Positions 5,578 through 12,893 of a stretch of DNA of 13,867 nucleotides are shown piece by piece. The DNA comes from Candidatus Gastranaerophilales bacterium (GTDB lineage Bacteria > Cyanobacteriota > Vampirovibrionia > Gastranaerophilales > Gastranaerophilaceae). The stretch is from NCBI GenBank assembly GCA_023662705.1, contig JAMPIM010000044.1, forward strand, positions 1-13,867. The letters run 5' to 3'. Every line of letters begins with the position of its first letter. Within the stretch, counting starts at the first letter, position 1. The translations under genes and the position numbers were made by a program. The notes under the pieces are model-generated. The model saw nothing but the letters and a program-made list of their open reading frames with translations, searched no databases and was not told where the DNA came from.

Positions 5578-6471
5578 ATGAAAGGTATCGTTTTAGCAGG
5601 TGGTGCAGGAACACGTTTATATCCGGCTTCACAGCCAATATCTAAAATTCTTTTGCCTGTTTATGACAAACCTATGATTTATTATCCGCTTTCAACTCTT
5701 ATGCTTGCGGGTATTAAAGATATTCTTATTATTACAAATGAAACCGATTATGAAAATTTTATTAAGTTATTGGGTAACGGTTCCCAATTTGGTTTGAATC
5801 TTCAATATAAAATCCAGTATATACAAAAAGGGATTGCAGATGCTTTTCTTCTTGGAGAAGATTTTATTGCGGGAGATGACGTTGCGCTTATTCTTGGAGA
5901 TAATATTTTCCACGGACACGGTTTTTCTACTTTAATGAAAGATGCTATATCAAGGAATAACGGTGCTACTGTATTCGGTTATACTGTTAAAGATCCTGAA
6001 CGATTTGGAGTTGTTGAATTTGATAAGAATAAAAAAGCAATTTCTCTTGAAGAAAAACCAATGCTTCCTAAATCAAATTACGCAGTAACAGGGCTTTACT
6101 TCTATGATGACAAAGTTTGTGAATATGCCAAACAATTAACTCCTTCTGCCAGAGGGGAATTAGAGATTACGGATTTAAACAGAATGTATCTTGAAGCAGG
6201 GGCTTTGAATGTTGAGATTCTCGGGCGCGGTTTTGCTTGGCTGGATACAGGAACCCATGATTCAATGTTACAAGCAAGTGTCTTTGTTCAAACAATGGAA
6301 TTAAATAAAGGGGTTAAAATTGCTTGTCTTGAAGAGATTGCTTATAACCAAGGTTTTATTTCCAGAAAAAAATTGTTGGATGAGATTGAAAAGTATGGTT
6401 TAAATAACGGTTACTATCAATATGTTAGAAATGTTATTGCTCAACCTCGTCTGGAAGAATTATTAGTATAA
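5578..6471 (+). CDS. rmlA: Glucose-1-phosphate thymidylyltransferase
   Basis: RmlA (RfbA) makes dTDP-glucose from dTTP and glucose-1-phosphate, the first step toward dTDP-rhamnose and related sugars of the cell surface. At 297 residues it has normal length. Seen directly: the nucleotide-binding loop LAGGAGTRLYP (6-16), LLPVYDKPMIYYPLSTLMLAGI (about 25-46), LGDN with metal-binding Asp108, SLEEKP (156-161), RGELEITDLN (192-201) and FAWLDTGTHDS (219-229) with Asp223 as the second metal ligand. Gln80 matches the thymine-contacting glutamine. The segment GIADAF (85-90) replaces the commoner GLAQAF. The AGGAGG site (5567-5572) sits five bases before the ATG and overlaps the preceding stop codon. 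No rmlB, rmlC or rmlD is adjacent, so the rest of the pathway must lie elsewhere. Transcription ends at the terminator 6477-6508. Confidence 0.95.
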   Translation: MKGIVLAGGAGTRLYPASQPISKILLPVYDKPMIYYPLSTLMLAGIKDILIITNETDYENFIKLLGNGSQFGLNLQYKIQYIQKGIADAFLLGEDFIAGDDVALILGDNIFHGHGFSTLMKDAISRNNGATVFGYTVKDPERFGVVEFDKNKKAISLEEKPMLPKSNYAVTGLYFYDDKVCEYAKQLTPSARGELEITDLNRMYLEAGALNVEILGRGFAWLDTGTHDSMLQASVFVQTMELNKGVKIACLEEIAYNQGFISRKKLLDEIEKYGLNNGYYQYVRNVIAQPRLEELLV

Positions 6472-6508
6472 AAAAAGAGCTTCTGAATTTTCAGAAGCTC
6501 TTTTTTTT
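6471..6508. terminator. Bidirectional intrinsic terminator
   Basis: A perfect 10-bp stem, GAGCTTCTGA (6477-6486) and TCAGAAGCTC (6491-6500), with a four-base loop is flanked by six A on the left and eight T on the right. It can stop transcription of rmlA from the left and of the TPR-protein operon from the right. Confidence 0.95.
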
Positions 6509-6512
6509 GTAT

Positions 6513-7193
6513 CTAGTTATCTTGAGTGAAATCTCTTCTTAGTACATTATTCATTCTGTCAGAAGCTTTATCCGCACTTCCGGTTTTATAATATAGTCTT
6601 GCAAGAAGGATTTCTCTGCTTGTTGACGGTGACATATTATAAGCTCTTTGGGCAAATGACAATGCTGTTCCATATTTTTTAGCTACTGCATAGATGTTTG
6701 CGATTTCTTCGTAGCAGTCTGCTTTTTGTTTAGAAGTTTCTGCAACTTTTACTGCATCATTAAATGCGGAAATCGATTTTACTAATTGTTTATCGTTTTT
6801 TAAATCTTTTGCTTCGGAAAAAGCTTCTTCAAAACTTTTTGCTGAATCTGATTCATAGCTGTCATTGTTGTTATCTGAAATATTTTCTAACGGAGTAAGC
6901 TTTTCATTTGAATATGATGGTTCGTCGTTTGAACCCCTTGTTTCTGAGAATCTTTTTCTACTGTTTTCTTCTTCAACAGTATTATTTTCTTCTTCATTAT
7001 CGTATACGCTGTCACTGTCTTCAGAATTGTTATCTTCATCAGCAGGTAAGTTTATTTCGTTGTTAACGCTTGGAATATCAGAATTCTCTGATGGCAAATA
7101 CTGATAAGCATTTGCAACAACCATAATAAAAATAAATAAGATTAAACCAATGATAGCTATAAGCTTTGCGCTTCTAATATCAAATTTATCCAT
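6513..7193 (-). CDS. Membrane-anchored TPR protein, function unknown
   Basis: A 226-residue protein with one N-terminal membrane segment (residues about 11-29, LIAIIGLILFIFIMVVANA) after a short charged head, probably an uncleaved anchor. Residues 31-118 are a low-complexity linker very rich in Asp, Glu, Asn and Ser. The C-terminal part (about 119-220) is helical with TPR-like repeats: SFEEAFSEAKDLKNDKQLVKS, then ADCYEEIANIYAVAKKYGTAL with AQRAYNMSPS, and EILLARLYYKTGSADKAS. The TPR domain would be displayed outside the cytoplasmic membrane if the head stays inside. The ATG follows AGGAGA by seven bases. It is the last gene of the obgE operon, 15 bases after the TIGR02757 stop, and ends just before the bidirectional terminator. 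A scaffold role is the usual inference for TPR proteins; nothing identifies its partner. Confidence 0.8.
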   Translation of the reverse strand: MDKFDIRSAKLIAIIGLILFIFIMVVANAYQYLPSENSDIPSVNNEINLPADEDNNSEDSDSVYDNEEENNTVEEENSRKRFSETRGSNDEPSYSNEKLTPLENISDNNNDSYESDSAKSFEEAFSEAKDLKNDKQLVKSISAFNDAVKVAETSKQKADCYEEIANIYAVAKKYGTALSFAQRAYNMSPSTSREILLARLYYKTGSADKASDRMNNVLRRDFTQDN

Positions 7194-7208
7194 ACTTTCA
7201 TCTCCTTA

Positions 7209-7952
7209 CTATTTACCCCTATATTCTACACCAAAAGCAAACATTGCAAAATCATATTTTACAGGATCTTCAGGACAGAATTCCCTTAACGGTTCCATTA
7301 GTTCCAGTACGGCTCTGTAATCATTGCTTTTCCGTTTAAGCAGCCCCATTTCTCGTGAAACTCTTGCAACGTGAACATCAAGCGGAATTAGCAAATCTTT
7401 TGGCTGCATAAAATTCCAAATCCCTAAATCGACAGGGCCTTTTCTAACCATCCAACGCAAAAACATGTTCATACGCTTCATTGCGCCGCCATTATCAGGA
7501 TTAGGTATCATGTGATAAAATCCTTGCCCTGCTGTGCTTGGTGCATTTGAATAAAAATAATCAACAACGGTTTTGTCTATACGTGGTGAATTATAGCCGT
7601 ATTCAAATAATTCTTCCAGTCCTTTTGATTCATTATATAGTTTGCTGAGGATTTCAAAAATAGGGATAATATCGTTCTCTTTAGAAAACCTATATTCAAC
7701 TCCCTTTAATGAAGTAAAGTCTCCGTTTTTTATAAAACCTAAAATATCATCATTCGCTTTATTAAAAATTTCTTCCAGTTTTTTTATAAAAACTTTTCTG
7801 TTTCCGTATGCAAAAAGAGAGGCAATAAATCCGAGAAGTTCACTTTCCTCTTTTGTTTTACCCCTGTGAATAAATTGTATCGGGTCATCTTTTATGAAAT
7901 CAACGGTTTCATATTTTTCAACCAGTTTATCAAGCTCAATTTTTGTTATCAC
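7209..7952 (-). CDS. TIGR02757 (DUF2400) family protein, HhH-GPD-like
   Basis: I recognise this 247-residue protein as a member of the TIGR02757/DUF2400 family, which has no established function. Characteristic parts are DDPIQFIHRG (22-31), LLGFIASLFAYGNR (39-52), MKRMNMFLRWMVRKGPVDLG (158-177), IPLDVHVARVSREMGL (189-204) and PEDPVKYDFAMFAFG (227-241). The PLDVHVARVSREMGL stretch resembles the VDTHVxRV(S/A)xRLGL motif of endonuclease III-type DNA glycosylases, including the position of their catalytic Asp (Asp192 here). The usual helix-hairpin-helix LPGVGxKT and the iron-sulfur cysteines are absent. A base-excision or nucleic-acid-binding role is an inference. The start is GTG at 7950-7952, within the end of tadA (17-base overlap), with an AAGGA stretch upstream; this suggests coupled translation. 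Confidence 0.85.
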   Translation of the reverse strand: MITKIELDKLVEKYETVDFIKDDPIQFIHRGKTKEESELLGFIASLFAYGNRKVFIKKLEEIFNKANDDILGFIKNGDFTSLKGVEYRFSKENDIIPIFEILSKLYNESKGLEELFEYGYNSPRIDKTVVDYFYSNAPSTAGQGFYHMIPNPDNGGAMKRMNMFLRWMVRKGPVDLGIWNFMQPKDLLIPLDVHVARVSREMGLLKRKSNDYRAVLELMEPLREFCPEDPVKYDFAMFAFGVEYRGK

Positions 7953-8352
7953 TTCTTAATTCCTTAAAAAACTCTTCTAATATTTTATTACAAATATCCT
8001 CTTCTATGCCACCATAAATTTTTAAATTGTGTGGTAAATGTATAACTGAAAATGCCCCGTATTGATTATTGTAACTTCCAAAATAAAGAGTTTTTATTCC
8101 GCTTTGAATAATCGCCCAGCCGCACATTGGACAAGGTTCAAGAGTGACATACATTTCGCAGTCTGTAAGCCGGGATGTTCCGAGTTTTTTTTGAGCCTCT
8201 TTTATGGCAAGCATTTCTGCATGCGCTGTAATATCGTTGTCAACTTCCCGTCTGTTGTATGCTGCAGCAATTATTTGCCCCTCTTTTTTGATAACACAGC
8301 CAATCGGAACATCAATTTTACATTGTTGTGCTTGAAAGATTGCGTCTTTCAT
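7936..8352 (-). CDS. tadA: tRNA-specific adenosine deaminase TadA
   Basis: TadA converts A34 to inosine in the wobble position of tRNA-Arg(ACG). The 138-residue product carries the zinc-dependent deaminase signature: TAHAEMLAI with His44 and the proton-shuttling Glu46, and LEPCPMCGWAI with zinc ligands Cys74 and Cys77. NRREVDND before the HAE motif and the FGSYNNQYGA and GG-EED-C elements after it are typical of TadA rather than of cytidine or guanine deaminases. It is about 15-20 residues shorter at the N-terminus than E. coli TadA and begins directly in the first helix. CGWAI is an unusual form of the common CAGAI. The ATG shares one base with the obgE stop (TAATG), and the 3' end overlaps the next gene, so it is embedded in the obgE operon. 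Confidence 0.9.
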   Translation of the reverse strand: MKDAIFQAQQCKIDVPIGCVIKKEGQIIAAAYNRREVDNDITAHAEMLAIKEAQKKLGTSRLTDCEMYVTLEPCPMCGWAIIQSGIKTLYFGSYNNQYGAFSVIHLPHNLKIYGGIEEDICNKILEEFFKELRSDNKN

Positions 8353-9650
8353 TAAACTTTTGATCCTTCGCCCCAGATTTCGTCATCATAATAACCAAGT
8401 TCAAGGTGTCCTAAAATGACTGTATCGCCATTTTTTAGACCATAGTCATGAAGCACTTCAAATACCCCCATGCTTTTTAGAATGTTTTGAAGTCTGACAA
8501 CTTGTTCGGTATTACGCGCATCCGTAACTTTTGCAAGACGATTAATTTTACCGCCTGAAATCAGATAAGTTTCTTTATCAAGCTTTGTAACTTCAAAAGA
8601 ACTGTCGTCATTGTCATACGCACCTAAATCTTCTTCAATATCAATATCAAATTCAGGTTTCGGAATTTCGTCTACTTTTTGGTCAATAAAATGAAGCAGA
8701 GGTGCTAAATTTTCTTTTGTTACGGCAGAAATTAAGAAAACATCAGGTGTAAATTCTTTAAATTCTTTTTCAAATTTATTCCTGTCTTCTTCTGTTACGG
8801 CATCAATTTTATTTAAAACAACAATTTGATAAAGATTCGCTAAACCTTCTGAATGTTTGCGCAGCTCCTCATTAATAATCTTATAATTATTAACAGGATC
8901 TTCTGCTGTTAAATCAACAATATGAACCAAGAATCGGCAGCGCTCAACGTGGCGTAAGAACTCATGACCGAGTCCTATACCTTCGGATGCACCTTCAATA
9001 AGTCCAGGGATATCCGCGATTACATAAGAGCCCGCATCAGATTTTTTTACAACACCAAGATTTGGAACAAGAGTTGTAAAAGGATAATCTGCAATTTTAG
9101 GTTTTGCAGAACTTACCGAACTGATAAATGTTGATTTACCTGCATTAGGCATACCTAAGAGTCCGATATCTGCGATTAATTTAAGTTCAAGTTCAAGAAT
9201 TCTTTCAATTCCAGGTTCTCCGGGTTCACAGAATTGAGGTGCGCGTTTTTGTGCTGTCGCAAAACGTGCGTTTCCGCGTCCTCCGCGTCCGCCTTTGGCA
9301 ATAAGAACGGTTTGTTCGTGTTCTGTAATATCAGCAATAATTTTGCCTGTTTTTGTATCGCGTACAATTGTTCCTAAAGGTACTCTTATATAAGTATCTT
9401 TTGCACAAGCTCCGTGCATACCTTTAATCCCGCCGTTTTCGCCGGACTGAGCTTTATAAACCGATTTGATTTTAAAGTCCAACAATGTAGACATATTCTC
9501 ATCTGCAACGAAATAAATATCACCGCCGCGTCCGCCGTCACCTCCGGCTGGCCCGCCTTTATCTACATATTTTTCACGTCTCCAAGCTACCATGCCGTTT
9601 CCGCCATGACCTGATATTACCCTAATCTTTGCTTTATCCAAGAATTTCAT
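8352..9650 (-). CDS. obgE: GTPase Obg/CgtA
   Basis: Obg is an essential GTPase linked to assembly of the large ribosomal subunit and to stress control; it acts in the cytoplasm on the ribosome. The 432-residue product has all three domains. The glycine-rich Obg fold spans about 1-158 (GHGGNG, GGPAGGDGGRGGD, GGRGGRGNARF). The G domain has G1 GMPNAGKS (166-173), switch region DYPFTTL (188-194), G3 DIPGLIEGA (213-221), G4 NKID (280-283) and G5 SAV (308-310). The C-terminal OCT domain is at about 350-425. The ATG lies seven bases after AAAAGG. It is the first gene of the operon obgE-tadA-TIGR02757-TPR and is divergent from tsaD. The common rplU-rpmA neighbours are not present. Confidence 0.97.
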   Translation of the reverse strand: MKFLDKAKIRVISGHGGNGMVAWRREKYVDKGGPAGGDGGRGGDIYFVADENMSTLLDFKIKSVYKAQSGENGGIKGMHGACAKDTYIRVPLGTIVRDTKTGKIIADITEHEQTVLIAKGGRGGRGNARFATAQKRAPQFCEPGEPGIERILELELKLIADIGLLGMPNAGKSTFISSVSSAKPKIADYPFTTLVPNLGVVKKSDAGSYVIADIPGLIEGASEGIGLGHEFLRHVERCRFLVHIVDLTAEDPVNNYKIINEELRKHSEGLANLYQIVVLNKIDAVTEEDRNKFEKEFKEFTPDVFLISAVTKENLAPLLHFIDQKVDEIPKPEFDIDIEEDLGAYDNDDSSFEVTKLDKETYLISGGKINRLAKVTDARNTEQVVRLQNILKSMGVFEVLHDYGLKNGDTVILGHLELGYYDDEIWGEGSKV

Positions 9651-9664
9651 ATTTTAACCTTTTG

Positions 9665-9724
9665 GCGGGACACATTCCGCTATTTTACTAATTATATTTA
9701 CCCATTCCAAGTGTCCCTTTGGAA
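9665..9724. repeat. Inverted repeats in the obgE/tsaD divergent region
   Basis: GGGACAC (9667-9673) recurs inverted as GTGTCCC (9711-9717), flanking the candidate obgE -10. Each copy also lies inside a small palindrome with an eight-base loop: GCGG...CCGC (9665-9668 with 9677-9680) and TTCCAA...TTGGAA (9705-9710 with 9719-9724). ATTCC occurs next to each. This could be an operator for divergent control; it is short enough to be chance. Confidence 0.35.
9691..9696 (-). promoter_or_regulatory. Possible -10 element for the obgE operon
   Basis: A perfect TATAAT on the minus strand would start transcription near 9684, giving a leader of about 34 bases with the AAAAGG site. I cannot find a convincing -35 at 16-19 bases, so it may depend on an activator or be incidental. 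Confidence 0.4.
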
Positions 9725-9765
9725 CAGATTACCAGTTGGTTCACGCTGGTTGGATTTTGTTGTAT

Positions 9766-9771
9766 TATAAT
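9766..9771 (+). promoter_or_regulatory. Consensus -10 placing +1 at the tsaD ATG
   Basis: A perfect TATAAT ends exactly six bases before the ATG at 9778, so +1 falls on the start codon and no leader or ribosome binding site would be present. No good -35 is seen at standard spacing, which lowers confidence. Confidence 0.5.
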
Positions 9772-9777
9772 ATTACT

Positions 9778-10806
9778 ATGAACAAGATTAAGAAAACATT
9801 ATTCAGTAACAAACCTGTTACAATTGACGAAAATTCACTTATTATGGCAATAGAATCAAGCTGTGATGAAACAGCTTGTGCAATAGTTAAAGGCGGAAGA
9901 GAAGTTCTGGCGAATGTTGTTGCTTCTCAAATAAAAATTCATGAAGAGTTTGGCGGGGTTATTCCTGAGATAGCTGCAAGAGAACACTTGGAAGCTGTTA
10001 ATGTTGCTGTTGCCGAGACTTTTAAACAGGCAGGTGTAAAACCTGAAGATATTACAGCTTTTGCAGGAACTGTGGGGCCTGGTCTTGTCGGTTGTTTGTT
10101 AGTTGGTTTGAATGCGACAAAGTCTTTAGCATTGGCTTATGATAAACCTTTTATCGGCATAAATCATTTGAATGCTCATATAAGTGCTAATTTTATAGAT
10201 ACAGAATTGAAGCCTCCGTTTATTGCTTTATTAGTAAGCGGCGGTCATACACAAATTATTGATGTTAAATCTTATTCAGAGCTGGAAATCATTGGTGAAA
10301 CTATTGATGATGCTGTTGGCGAAGCTTATGACAAAGTTGCAAGATTAATCGGGCTTCCTTATCCTGGGGGACCTAAGTTAGATAAATTGGCGCAGGAAGG
10401 TAATCCGCATGCATTTAAACTTCCTGAAGCAAAAGTCGGGGGTTATGATTTTAGTTTCAGTGGTTTAAAAACGGCTGTACTTAGATTGGTTAAGAGTTTT
10501 GACGGTCAGGAAATGCCTGTTAATGATATTTGCGCAAGTTTTCAGGAATGTGTTTCTTCAACCCTATTGAAAAAAGTTAAAAGAGCTCTGGAGGAAAGAG
10601 GTTATAATCAGGTTGTTTTAGCTGGCGGAGTTGCTGCTAATTCCGAAATCCGTAAGAAAATATTTAACTTAAAAGAAGAAGGCTATGATGTGTACGCACC
10701 TATAATGAAATATTGTACAGACAATGCTTCTATGGTTGCAAGTGCTGCATTTTTCTTTGATAAAACCTTCGATGATATTGATGTAGAAGTTTTTTCCAGA
10801 GTGTAA
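9778..10806 (+). CDS. tsaD: tRNA N6-adenosine threonylcarbamoyltransferase TsaD
   Basis: TsaD (formerly Gcp/YgjD) transfers threonylcarbamoyl from threonylcarbamoyl-AMP to A37 of ANN-decoding tRNAs, working with TsaB and TsaE. The 342 residues show the ASKHA fold: MAIESSCDETACAIV (23-37), GGVIPEIAAREHLE (59-72), the metal-binding pair His130/His134 in NHLNAH, LLVSGGHTQI (151-160), DDAVGEAYDKVARLIGLPYPGGP (about 177-199), FSFSGLKTAV (225-234), GGVAANSEIR (283-292) and YCTDNASMVA (312-321) with metal ligand Asp315. The open frame continues upstream to a TTG at 9736, but 9778 is preferred because the -10 sits between them. Even so, about 20 residues (MNKIKKTLFS onward) precede the usual start near IMAIESSC. 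The next ATG, at Met23, also has no ribosome binding site. Confidence 0.95.
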   Translation: MNKIKKTLFSNKPVTIDENSLIMAIESSCDETACAIVKGGREVLANVVASQIKIHEEFGGVIPEIAAREHLEAVNVAVAETFKQAGVKPEDITAFAGTVGPGLVGCLLVGLNATKSLALAYDKPFIGINHLNAHISANFIDTELKPPFIALLVSGGHTQIIDVKSYSELEIIGETIDDAVGEAYDKVARLIGLPYPGGPKLDKLAQEGNPHAFKLPEAKVGGYDFSFSGLKTAVLRLVKSFDGQEMPVNDICASFQECVSSTLLKKVKRALEERGYNQVVLAGGVAANSEIRKKIFNLKEEGYDVYAPIMKYCTDNASMVASAAFFFDKTFDDIDVEVFSRV

Positions 10807-10815
10807 ATTTTCTCC

Positions 10816-10844
10816 TTGCATTTTTTATGTGTTAGGAATATAAC
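10816..10844 (+). promoter_or_regulatory. Possible promoter of the hydrogenase-type module
   Basis: TTGCAT (10816-10821), 17 bases and TATAAC (10839-10844) predict a start near 10851 and a leader of about 45 bases. The ribosome binding site before the ATG at 10896 is weak (GGA at 10881-10883, rather far). No terminator is seen after tsaD, so readthrough from tsaD is also possible. Confidence 0.4.
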
Positions 10845-10895
10845 GGAGATTGTAAGAAGTTAGACACATAATTGGGGAACGGAATTTAGATAGTT

Positions 10896-12881
10896 ATGGA
10901 ATACTTTATTTTATCTATTGAAATCCTGCTTTTTGGTGCATTGGCAGCACTTTTGGTAAAAGAGAAGTTTAAACTTAAAGTTTGCTCGATTTTTACTATT
11001 TTTGCTTCTCTAACAGCACTTTATCCTGCAGGATATGTTTTATTTACGGGAAATGTCTTAAGCGGAACTTTTAATCCAACACCTTTGTTTGGAGAAATTG
11101 TTTGTGCTATGGACCCTCTTTCAGCTGTATTTACGGCTGTTATTTCAGTAATGAGTTTGCTGGGTGTAATATATGCCAACGGCTATATGAAACCTTATTT
11201 AAACAAAGGAATGCATACTTCTTCGCATTGTTTCTTTTTAATGCTTTTAATCGCATCAATGCTTGGGGTTGTAACTGTTCAAAACGGTTTGTTTTTCCTT
11301 ATCGTTTGGGAGTTGATGTCACTTTCATCATTCTTCCTTGTTATATTTGAAGGTGAAAAGAAAGATGTTTTGAAAGCAGGTATTAAATACCTTGTTTATA
11401 TGCATTTTTCAGTAATATTTATTATTGCAATGATTGCAATGTTGGCAAATGCTTCAGGAAGTTTTGGATTTGGTGCTTTTGCAGAAGCTGTTTCTAATAA
11501 TCCTCAGCTAGCAAACGCTGCATTTTTATTAGCATTTGTAGGTTTTGGTATTAAAGCAGGTTTTGTACCATTCCACAACTGGCTGCCTGATGCTCACCCT
11601 GCTGCACCGACTCACGTATCAGGGATTATGTCAGGTGTAATGATTAAAACCGGTATTTACGGTATTTTGAGAACACTGCTGATTATTGGTGTTCCTTCAA
11701 AATTTGTATCTTATGTAGTTCTTGTAGTTGCTGTTGTTTCAGCTCTATATGGCGTTTTATATGCGATTACACAGCACGATATTAAACGTCTGCTTGCATA
11801 CCACAGTATTGAAAATATAGGTATTATTGGTATTGGTATTGCAGTTGGAATGCTTGGTTTGGCGTATGGTAATAATATCGTTGCGGTATTAGGTTTTTCA
11901 GGTGCTATTCTTCACGTGGTTAACCACTCTATATTTAAAGAATTGTTATTCTTCGCGGCAGGTAGTACTTATTTGAAAACACATACAAGAAATATTGAAA
12001 CATTGGGCGGTTTGATTAAAAAAATGCCTTATACAGCTTTGTTATTCATTGTTGGTTCAGTTGCAATTTGCGGCTTGCCTCCGTTTAACGGTTTTATAAG
12101 CGAATTCTTAATCTATGCCGGTATGCTGCATGGAATCCCATCTTCTGAAATGGGAATGTTTATAACACTTGTTATTTCAATCGGTGCTCTTGCAATGGTT
12201 GGTACAATGGCTGTTCTTTGCTTCTCTAAAGCATCAGGTATTATGTTCCTTGGCGAAGCAAGAAGTGAAGCTGCTGCTGAGGTAAAAGAAGACGTAAGCG
12301 CAGTGATGATTATACCAATGAGTATTCTCGGTTTGTTTACATTGCTTATTGGTGTATTACCGCAGTATGTATTGAAATTTATATTCCCTCCTGTTGCACA
12401 ATTTGCAGGTAGTCAGGATGTTGTCTTACCGATATTTGAATCACTTATATCAGTAATGCAGCAATTGAGTATTTGTTTAGGTATATTCTTGGTAATGCTT
12501 GTTGTGTTCTTTGTTCTCAGAGCTCTTATCAATAAACGATATGAAGAACATTGCACCTGGGGATGCGGTTATAACAGAGCAAATCCTCACATGCAGTATA
12601 CTGCTTCATCTTATGCAAGTCCGTTTATTTCAACATTGAAACCTTTATTCAAAAGAGTTTCTCATATTAAGAAACCTAAGGATTTATTCCCTAAGGAAGC
12701 TTATTATGAACTTGAAATTGAGGATATTGAAGAAGCTTATATTGTTAATCCGATTGTTAAATGGGATGAAAAAATATTGGCTAAGTTTGAAAGAATTCAA
12801 AACGGTAATATGCAGCAATACATATTATTCGGTTTAATATTCCTTGTATTAGCTATCGTTGGATTGGTAATTTGGGGGTAG
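10896..12881 (+). CDS. HyfB/HycC-like proton-pumping membrane subunit of a group 4 hydrogenase-type complex
   Basis: This 661-residue integral membrane protein belongs to the NuoL/Mrp antiporter superfamily and resembles HyfB/HycC of group 4 [NiFe] hydrogenases. I count well over ten hydrophobic segments from residue 3 to 659. Antiporter hallmarks are present: Glu139 in VWEL, Lys220 in GFGIKAGFVPFHNWLPDAHP, Lys251 in SGVMIKTGIYG, DIKRLLAYHSIENIG (295-309), His340/His344/Lys348 in ILHVVNHSIFKELLF, and PPFNGFISEF (395-404) with Glu403. The C-terminal TWGCGYNRANPHMQYTASSYA (about 554-574) is typical of HyfB/HycC rather than NuoL. It would translocate ions in step with electron transfer at the peripheral arm. 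It is 12 bases from the HyfC-like gene, whose ribosome binding site overlaps its stop. The catalytic subunits are outside the window, so true hydrogenase activity cannot be confirmed. Confidence 0.88.
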   Translation: MEYFILSIEILLFGALAALLVKEKFKLKVCSIFTIFASLTALYPAGYVLFTGNVLSGTFNPTPLFGEIVCAMDPLSAVFTAVISVMSLLGVIYANGYMKPYLNKGMHTSSHCFFLMLLIASMLGVVTVQNGLFFLIVWELMSLSSFFLVIFEGEKKDVLKAGIKYLVYMHFSVIFIIAMIAMLANASGSFGFGAFAEAVSNNPQLANAAFLLAFVGFGIKAGFVPFHNWLPDAHPAAPTHVSGIMSGVMIKTGIYGILRTLLIIGVPSKFVSYVVLVVAVVSALYGVLYAITQHDIKRLLAYHSIENIGIIGIGIAVGMLGLAYGNNIVAVLGFSGAILHVVNHSIFKELLFFAAGSTYLKTHTRNIETLGGLIKKMPYTALLFIVGSVAICGLPPFNGFISEFLIYAGMLHGIPSSEMGMFITLVISIGALAMVGTMAVLCFSKASGIMFLGEARSEAAAEVKEDVSAVMIIPMSILGLFTLLIGVLPQYVLKFIFPPVAQFAGSQDVVLPIFESLISVMQQLSICLGIFLVMLVVFFVLRALINKRYEEHCTWGCGYNRANPHMQYTASSYASPFISTLKPLFKRVSHIKKPKDLFPKEAYYELEIEDIEEAYIVNPIVKWDEKILAKFERIQNGNMQQYILFGLIFLVLAIVGLVIWG

Positions 12882-12893
12882 AGGAGAAATCTT

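Noticed and set aside
6865..7104. Plus-strand Ser/Leu-rich open frame opposite the TPR-protein linker
   Set aside because: The Ser/Leu/Phe bias is what the complement of an Asp/Glu/Asn-rich coding stretch produces; no start signals.
8062..8355. Plus-strand open frame of 97 codons opposite tadA
   Set aside because: Cysteine/histidine-rich appearance comes from the complement of tadA codons; the tadA frame is strongly supported.
9176..9367. Second minus-strand frame within obgE
   Set aside because: It lies inside the glycine-rich Obg domain in another frame and has no independent support.
9736..9777. TTG at 9736 as the tsaD start
   Set aside because: No ribosome binding site, the extension contains a perfect -10 element, and the added residues are unlike TsaD N-termini.
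9651..9777. tRNA or small RNA gene in the obgE/tsaD intergenic region
   Set aside because: No cloverleaf or T-loop-like sequence could be found; only short inverted repeats and promoter-like elements are visible.
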